Below the pieces are notes generated by a model that worked only from the letters and a program-made list of their open reading frames with translations, did no database searches and was not told the origin of the DNA. 64,000 bases of DNA, from positions 124,001 to 188,000 of the forward strand of contig NZ_JALOCH010000002.1 in NCBI RefSeq assembly GCF_023227875.1. The letters run 5' to 3'. Source of the stretch: Methanoregula sp. GTDB lineage: Archaea; Halobacteriota; Methanomicrobia; Methanomicrobiales; Methanospirillaceae. Shown piece after piece: positions 60,417-64,000 of this stretch (positions are counted from its first letter, which is position 1; each line of letters begins with the position of its first letter). The position numbers were made by a program, and so were the translations under genes.

Positions 60417-61114
60417 AACGGGGACCGGCGCCGAACCGGGGGCTCAGGATCGCGATTCCCGTTGCACTCGCACTCGGGCGGGTGATGTTCTTCATGGCAT
60501 CGCCCTATTACCCCGGCGATTTTATAATTGCAGGAGACGGGTATCTCGGGATCGTCCGGCTCCGTCTGTCTGAAAAAATCCGTTCTACCCTGCCTGAGAT
60601 CCAGAAGGAGTATTCCCGTTCGGTTGCCGAGCTGGCCTCGCTCCCCCGCGGGGGACCGGTATGCTGCGAACTCTGGCTCTATTCTCGGTACGGCAGGCTG
60701 CGGTTCTTCCGTGTTACGGAGGCCGGGCTCGAAGAGCTCGATCGCAGCAGGATTGTGTCCATGGGGAAGAAGCCGGACGTCACCGGCCGCGAAGACCCGG
60801 GTCCCGGAGATCCCCGGCCTTCCTGCCCGGCCGGCGGGGTCGATCCCGGTACACCGGTCGCTGCACAGGCAGGTGCCGGGGATGCAGATCCCTCCGGGCG
60901 GATTCGCCGCTGGCTCGCAAAACGCAATGCAGCGATACAGGCTGGCGGCGGTACGAATGTTCTCGATCCGGTTATCCTGGAATTACTGTCGGGAGCGGAA
61001 AAGCCGGGCCCGGGCACGAAACGATCTGCCAGAAAAAAACCGGCGGGATCCCCGGAGACTCCCTCTCCCGCAGGGGGAACCTCCTCTCCGACGGTGAACG
61101 AGGGGGATACCTGA
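60413..61114 (+). CDS. Membrane-anchored member of the ELW/RFFRV family
   Basis: 233 residues. A basic start and a hydrophobic segment (about 12-30) give a membrane anchor or signal. The domain about 45-115 contains KIRSTLPEIQKEYSRSVAEL, ELWLYSRYGRLRFFRVTEAG and LEELDRSR, related to the 39532-39978 protein. The remainder is a Pro/Gly-rich, likely disordered tail. It is translationally coupled to the tandem-repeat gene. Confidence 0.6.
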   Translation: MKRGPAPNRGLRIAIPVALALGRVMFFMASPYYPGDFIIAGDGYLGIVRLRLSEKIRSTLPEIQKEYSRSVAELASLPRGGPVCCELWLYSRYGRLRFFRVTEAGLEELDRSRIVSMGKKPDVTGREDPGPGDPRPSCPAGGVDPGTPVAAQAGAGDADPSGRIRRWLAKRNAAIQAGGGTNVLDPVILELLSGAEKPGPGTKRSARKKPAGSPETPSPAGGTSSPTVNEGDT

Positions 61115-61480
61115 GATAAGCCCGACAGAGGCCATTTTGGCCTCCGATTCCCCCTGTTACGGGATCAGACAACGGTGTTTCGCCGGAAAACCACGGGGTA
61201 GTTCCGGGAGACGCCCGTTCCGGTCTCCGATTGGCGGGAATGTGCCGTATCCATGCCCCAAAATCACGGGTGGCAGCAGGGCTACAGCGGGGGATCGGCA
61301 AAAACACGGGTTGGAGGTCAGAAAAGCCCCGGTGATGTTCCGGGGAAGATCTCCTCTTGCGGAGGGGGGCGGCCGTTGTCCGGGCCGGGATTCCCGCGGA
61401 TCGGATATGACAGATGAATCGTTTACTGGGAAAAAAAATTCAGACAATCAGGAACAGGAAAAATTTCAGGAGATTTTGTT
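61115..61480. other. Gene-free region
   Basis: About 365 GC-rich bases with no supported frame. The last 70 bases become A-rich and may hold the promoter and ribosome site (CAGGAGA at 61467-61473) for the 61481 gene. Confidence 0.35.
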
Positions 61481-62221
61481 ATGACAGAAAAAAATGATGA
61501 AAGAAAGATGGAAGGAGAAGAGAGCATGCTCGTTGGTGCCGGGATCCATGAGACGCTTCCGGAAACACCTGCCGGGCGGGGTACCGCAATGAAGCTGTCC
61601 GGGATACTCTGTCCCGAAGCACGGGAAGAACTGACCCGGCACGGTATTACCGAGCTCGTATCCGTTACCGTGAAAGCGGTACCGGACCCTGATCGGCCGG
61701 AGGACCGGCTCGCCATGAAAATAATTACGGAGGTAAACGATAATTTCCAGCCCGGGATTCCCGCAATCGATCTTAAGCTCGACAAGGCCGACAGGATCTG
61801 TTCCTCAGCGGGCGACGACCTCTCGCTCTCCCTGCGTGATGAGCTGCTCGTCACGCTCGAAACCCGGCGCAGGGAACTTGCCGAGCTAAGGAACGGGATG
61901 GTCGACGGCAAGCCGGTTGCGGTTCTGTCGAACCCGGAGATCGCGGCGCTGATCAGGCCATCGCTTGAGAATCCGGATATCGATGCCCTCGTATGGAGTA
62001 TCGGGTGGTGTGTTACTTCTGACTCCGAAGACCCTCGGGTCTTCTCGTGTTTCGGGTCTGAAAACCCTCAACATGATGAAGGAAGGTTGCTCGTCTACAG
62101 CGATGATCCGCTCATCTCCGAAGAGGTGGATGAGGATTCCTGGGTCCGGATACGTGACCGGATGCGGCGGGTGGATTATGTGATTGAGGGGCTGGTGGCG
62201 GGGTTGATGGGGGAGGGGTGA
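61481..62221 (+). CDS. Acidic soluble protein with hairpin-derived insert, function unknown
   Basis: 246 residues, start ATG 61481 after CAGGAGA. Segments ELTRHGITELVSVTVKAVPD and GIPAIDLKLDKADRICSSAG suggest an alpha/beta fold; the C-terminal half has WSIGWCV and a helix DSWVRIRDRMRRVDYVIEGL. Between them, DSEDPRVFSCFGSENPQHDE is encoded by hairpin-cassette DNA (62027-62066), so it is probably an in-frame insertion. No known family. Confidence 0.55.
   Translation: MTEKNDERKMEGEESMLVGAGIHETLPETPAGRGTAMKLSGILCPEAREELTRHGITELVSVTVKAVPDPDRPEDRLAMKIITEVNDNFQPGIPAIDLKLDKADRICSSAGDDLSLSLRDELLVTLETRRRELAELRNGMVDGKPVAVLSNPEIAALIRPSLENPDIDALVWSIGWCVTSDSEDPRVFSCFGSENPQHDEGRLLVYSDDPLISEEVDEDSWVRIRDRMRRVDYVIEGLVAGLMGEG
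62027..62066. repeat. Hairpin cassettes inside a coding sequence
   Basis: GAAGACCC/GGGTCTTC with loop TC (62027-62044) and an adjacent GGGT...ACCC unit with TCTGAAA (62053-62066). The reading frame of the 61481 gene passes through both without a stop. Confidence 0.65.
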
Positions 62222-62273
62222 GGAACAAACTCTTTTTCCCGGATGAGTCGGATTATCTTCAAATGCTGACGTT

Positions 62274-62729
62274 ATGAAATGGGGGAGGACCGAGATTATC
62301 CTTGCCTTCATCGGGGATGCGGTCCTGTTCCTGCCGCTCTTCGTATTCCTAAGGGTTCGTCAGGACCCGCAGGAGGAGGAGAACGAGTACGCGTTCTTCG
62401 TCTTCCTGCCAAAACTGATTCAGCGGGAGATGCTGGCGGATGCGAATGCCGCTTCGAAGAATTGATGGAAATTCTTCTCACCCTCAAGGTCTGGCGACCT
62501 TTCGGAGATCGAGGCGTTTGGGAAGAACGAACAGGTGAAGAAAGTGTTCTGGGTGATCTTTTCCGCGATCGCCGGTATTGTGCTTGCACGGGTTGTGGAC
62601 CCGGCGACAGCTCAGCAGATTATTGGAATTATTACGGGGGTGGGGGGCTCGAGGGATCCGGCCCCCTCATCCTTCATATGCCGGATATATCCTGCATCCC
62701 CGGGCCCGGAATCTGGTTTCGTGCACTGA
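62274..62729 (+). pseudogene. Small membrane protein gene interrupted at a hairpin cassette
   Basis: From ATG 62274 the frame encodes a membrane helix (EIILAFIGDAVLFLPLFVFL) and a soluble part, then meets TGA at 62463-62465, which lies in a hairpin (arms GAAGAATT/AATTCTTC, 62456-62477). The same frame then continues without another stop into VKKVFWVIFSAIAGIVLARV, a second membrane helix, and ends at 62729. The simplest reading is one former gene broken by the hairpin; two small separate proteins (63 and 64 residues) are an alternative. Confidence 0.45.
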
Positions 62730-62736
62730 TCTTCAT
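62674..62736 (-). pseudogene. Mop gene remnant
   Basis: On the minus strand MKISARNQIPG matches the start of the Mop protein at 43758 (MKISARNQVPG), and the 15 bases before the start (GTGATGAAAACC) also match its upstream region. After Gly11 the sequence diverges and stops at codon 21. It overlaps the end of the plus-strand decayed gene. Confidence 0.6.
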
Positions 62737-62983
62737 GGTTTTCATCACGTGTAATTCGAGCAGGGGTATACGATGCCGGTTCATGATGTATGCTCCTCCC
62801 GGGACCCCACGGTTCCAAAATGAACGGCGGGCTCCCGGGATTTGCCGATGATTAATGGAAACACGATATTATGCATCAACCTGAAATGTTCTTGAACCCA
62901 CCGTTATTAATCGCTTTTTGAAATCATTTCATTGAATTTAAATAGGCATTGGTGGGAACTTTCATTATCCGACGTGTGAATGC

Positions 62984-63100
62984 ATGGAACTTCGGTTCAT
63001 GGTATATATCGAGGAAAAGGAGGAGTATGGACTGCCCTGCAACACCGGCAGCGACATGATCTTCAAGAAGATGTTCAAGCCAAAGATAAAAGGCCATTAA
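62984..63100 (+). CDS. 38-residue small protein candidate
   Basis: From ATG 62984: MELRFMVYIEEKEEYGLPCN followed by TGSDMIFKKMFKPKIKGH. It is amphipathic and charged with one cysteine and a basic end; there is no membrane segment. It is preceded by an AT-rich promoter-like stretch (62915-62950) and lies 46 bases before the DUF364 gene on the same strand, so it could be co-transcribed. No family recognised; it may be a fragment. Confidence 0.4.
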   Translation: MELRFMVYIEEKEEYGLPCNTGSDMIFKKMFKPKIKGH

Positions 63101-63146
63101 TTTTTTACTGCAATCACACGATCATCCAAAGTGGAAGGGAACCATC

Positions 63147-64000
63147 ATGTCAGCAATCAAGGGATCCGGGAATGATGTTCTTTCTGCAACCCTCAAACGG
63201 TTGTACGCCCTGTACCGTGAGAACCGGAAACGCCAGGGAACACTTCTCCGCATCGCGATAAAACCCCGGTGGAATGCCGTGATCGGTTCCCGTGACGAAT
63301 GCGGAATTGCTACAAACAGCGTTGATATCAATACCCTTTACGGGAGGGGAGGAGAACCCACGATCCGGACCCTGCGCATGCTCATCGGAAAACCTCTCTT
63401 CACTCTCGCTGAACAGGGAATCCTGTCGCAGGACCCCCTTGAACGATCGATTGGCATTGCCTGCATGAGCGCATTGTCCCAGAAATTTCTCGGGTGCAAT
63501 GGTATTCGCCGGCGCGGGTATCTCTCCCAATGCTGGAAGACCGGCGATGAGTTTATCCAGGATTTCCCGGCGATTTCACAGGTAATAACCCCGGACCAGA
63601 CCGTAGTTGTCGTAGGGTACGGAAGCCAGATTGCACCGATTCATACCTGTTGCCGCAAGATCCATGTTATTCATATCAATCCCCCGGAGACTCTTGAGAG
63701 CGTTCTGATTGATGATGAATGTACAGGCCTCCCGTCAGTAGTCGAGTACCATTCACCAGATGACAGCAAGAGGATACTTGGCGCTGCCGATGTAGTGCTG
63801 CTGAGTACGTCAACACTGGTGGATAACAGCTTTGATAGGCATATCAAGGCAGCAAAGAACGCCCGTGTTATCGGGATGTATGGGATTGGATCCTCGCTTA
63901 TCCCGGATGCCTTTTTTGAATATGGTGTGGATATGTTCTCATCGTTCCGTATTATCAATCCCTTGTCTTTTAACAACGCCATGGAAAACGATTACGACAT
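63147..64000 (+). CDS. DUF364 family protein, putative heavy-metal chelation (partial, runs off window)
   Basis: At least 284 residues from ATG 63147; the frame is open to the last base. The N-terminal part holds AVIGSRDECGIATNSVDINT; the middle has IGIACMSALSQKFL and the Rossmann-like strand TVVVVGYGSQIAPI, followed by DVVLLSTSTLVDNSFD, the (S/T)-x-x-N-x-T/S-like pattern of DUF364. The end, GMYGIGSSLIPDAFFEYGVD, is the usual family terminus. DUF364 proteins are predicted to bind metals or metal-cofactor intermediates, and many occur beside Mo/Fe-Mo cofactor genes. The role here is unproven. Confidence 0.8.
   Translation, partial: MSAIKGSGNDVLSATLKRLYALYRENRKRQGTLLRIAIKPRWNAVIGSRDECGIATNSVDINTLYGRGGEPTIRTLRMLIGKPLFTLAEQGILSQDPLERSIGIACMSALSQKFLGCNGIRRRGYLSQCWKTGDEFIQDFPAISQVITPDQTVVVVGYGSQIAPIHTCCRKIHVIHINPPETLESVLIDDECTGLPSVVEYHSPDDSKRILGAADVVLLSTSTLVDNSFDRHIKAAKNARVIGMYGIGSSLIPDAFFEYGVDMFSSFRIINPLSFNNAMENDYD

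Noticed and set aside
1..64000. tRNA, rRNA or other standard RNA genes
   Set aside because: No cloverleaf-like segments with a CCA-compatible end or conserved rRNA blocks were recognised in the intergenic stretches read; a covariance search could still find one.

Overview
The window comes from a hydrogenotrophic methanogenic archaeon, most likely of the order Methanomicrobiales (Methanoregula-like). The evidence is a complete formylmethanofuran dehydrogenase operon, molybdenum/tungsten handling genes, archaeal class III signal-peptide pilins with an archaeal pilus ATPase and platform protein, REC-PAS and PAS histidine-kinase genes, PEGA-domain surface proteins and AT-rich archaeal promoters. 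No rRNA, tRNA, CRISPR array or transposase was recognised.

Layout. 0-12 kb is a Mo/W and first-step-of-methanogenesis block: a TupA-type tungstate binding lipoprotein, a MoSto-like storage protein, MoeA fused to a periplasmic-binding-like domain, a SagB-type nitroreductase and the operon ferredoxin-fwdD-B-A-C. 12-22 kb holds a minus-strand operon (small paralogous protein, YdjM-like membrane protein, SAM methyltransferase, CcdA) transcribed divergently from a five-gene Dpp/Opp/Nik-type ABC importer, which is followed by a second methyltransferase. 22-25 kb and 36-39 kb are two related toxin-antitoxin islands (VapB-like, HicBA, RHH/RelE, RelE) full of truncated and chimeric copies and accompanied by a long dispersed repeat. 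25.5-29.1 kb is a tandem array of five pilins alternating between two types, with a sixth decayed copy. 29.7-35.7 kb encodes three polytopic glycosyltransferase-like proteins and a sequon-rich secreted protein. 40.5-41.2 kb is a HepT/MntA pair. 41.5-46.3 kb is a second methyltransferase cluster with a YdjM paralogue, a Mop molybdate-binding protein and an FmdE-family protein. 46.5-49 kb has a DUF5658-like protein and a REC-PAS/PAS-kinase gene split by an in-frame TAG. 49-55.7 kb is a full type IV pilus locus. 56-64 kb contains secreted PEGA/transglutaminase-like proteins, small lineage-specific genes, decayed genes and the start of a DUF364 (metal-chelation) gene.

How it fits together. Tungstate/molybdate uptake (TupA), storage (MoSto-like, Mop), cofactor insertion (MoeA) and the main consumer enzyme (Fwd) sit within 12 kb. 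The two methyltransferase/YdjM clusters share paralogues with each other and, through a 139-residue protein family, with the Mo/W block. I infer they belong to one metal- or pterin-related physiology, but their substrate cannot be read from sequence.

Two non-gene signals stand out. The first is a family of short hairpins with a constant outer stem (GAAGA/TCTTC), an inner stem that varies but stays base-paired, and a 4-nt loop, often TGAT/ATCA; some lie inside coding sequence. The second is a long repeat (up to about 460 bp) with four copies in the window, all beside toxin-antitoxin genes.
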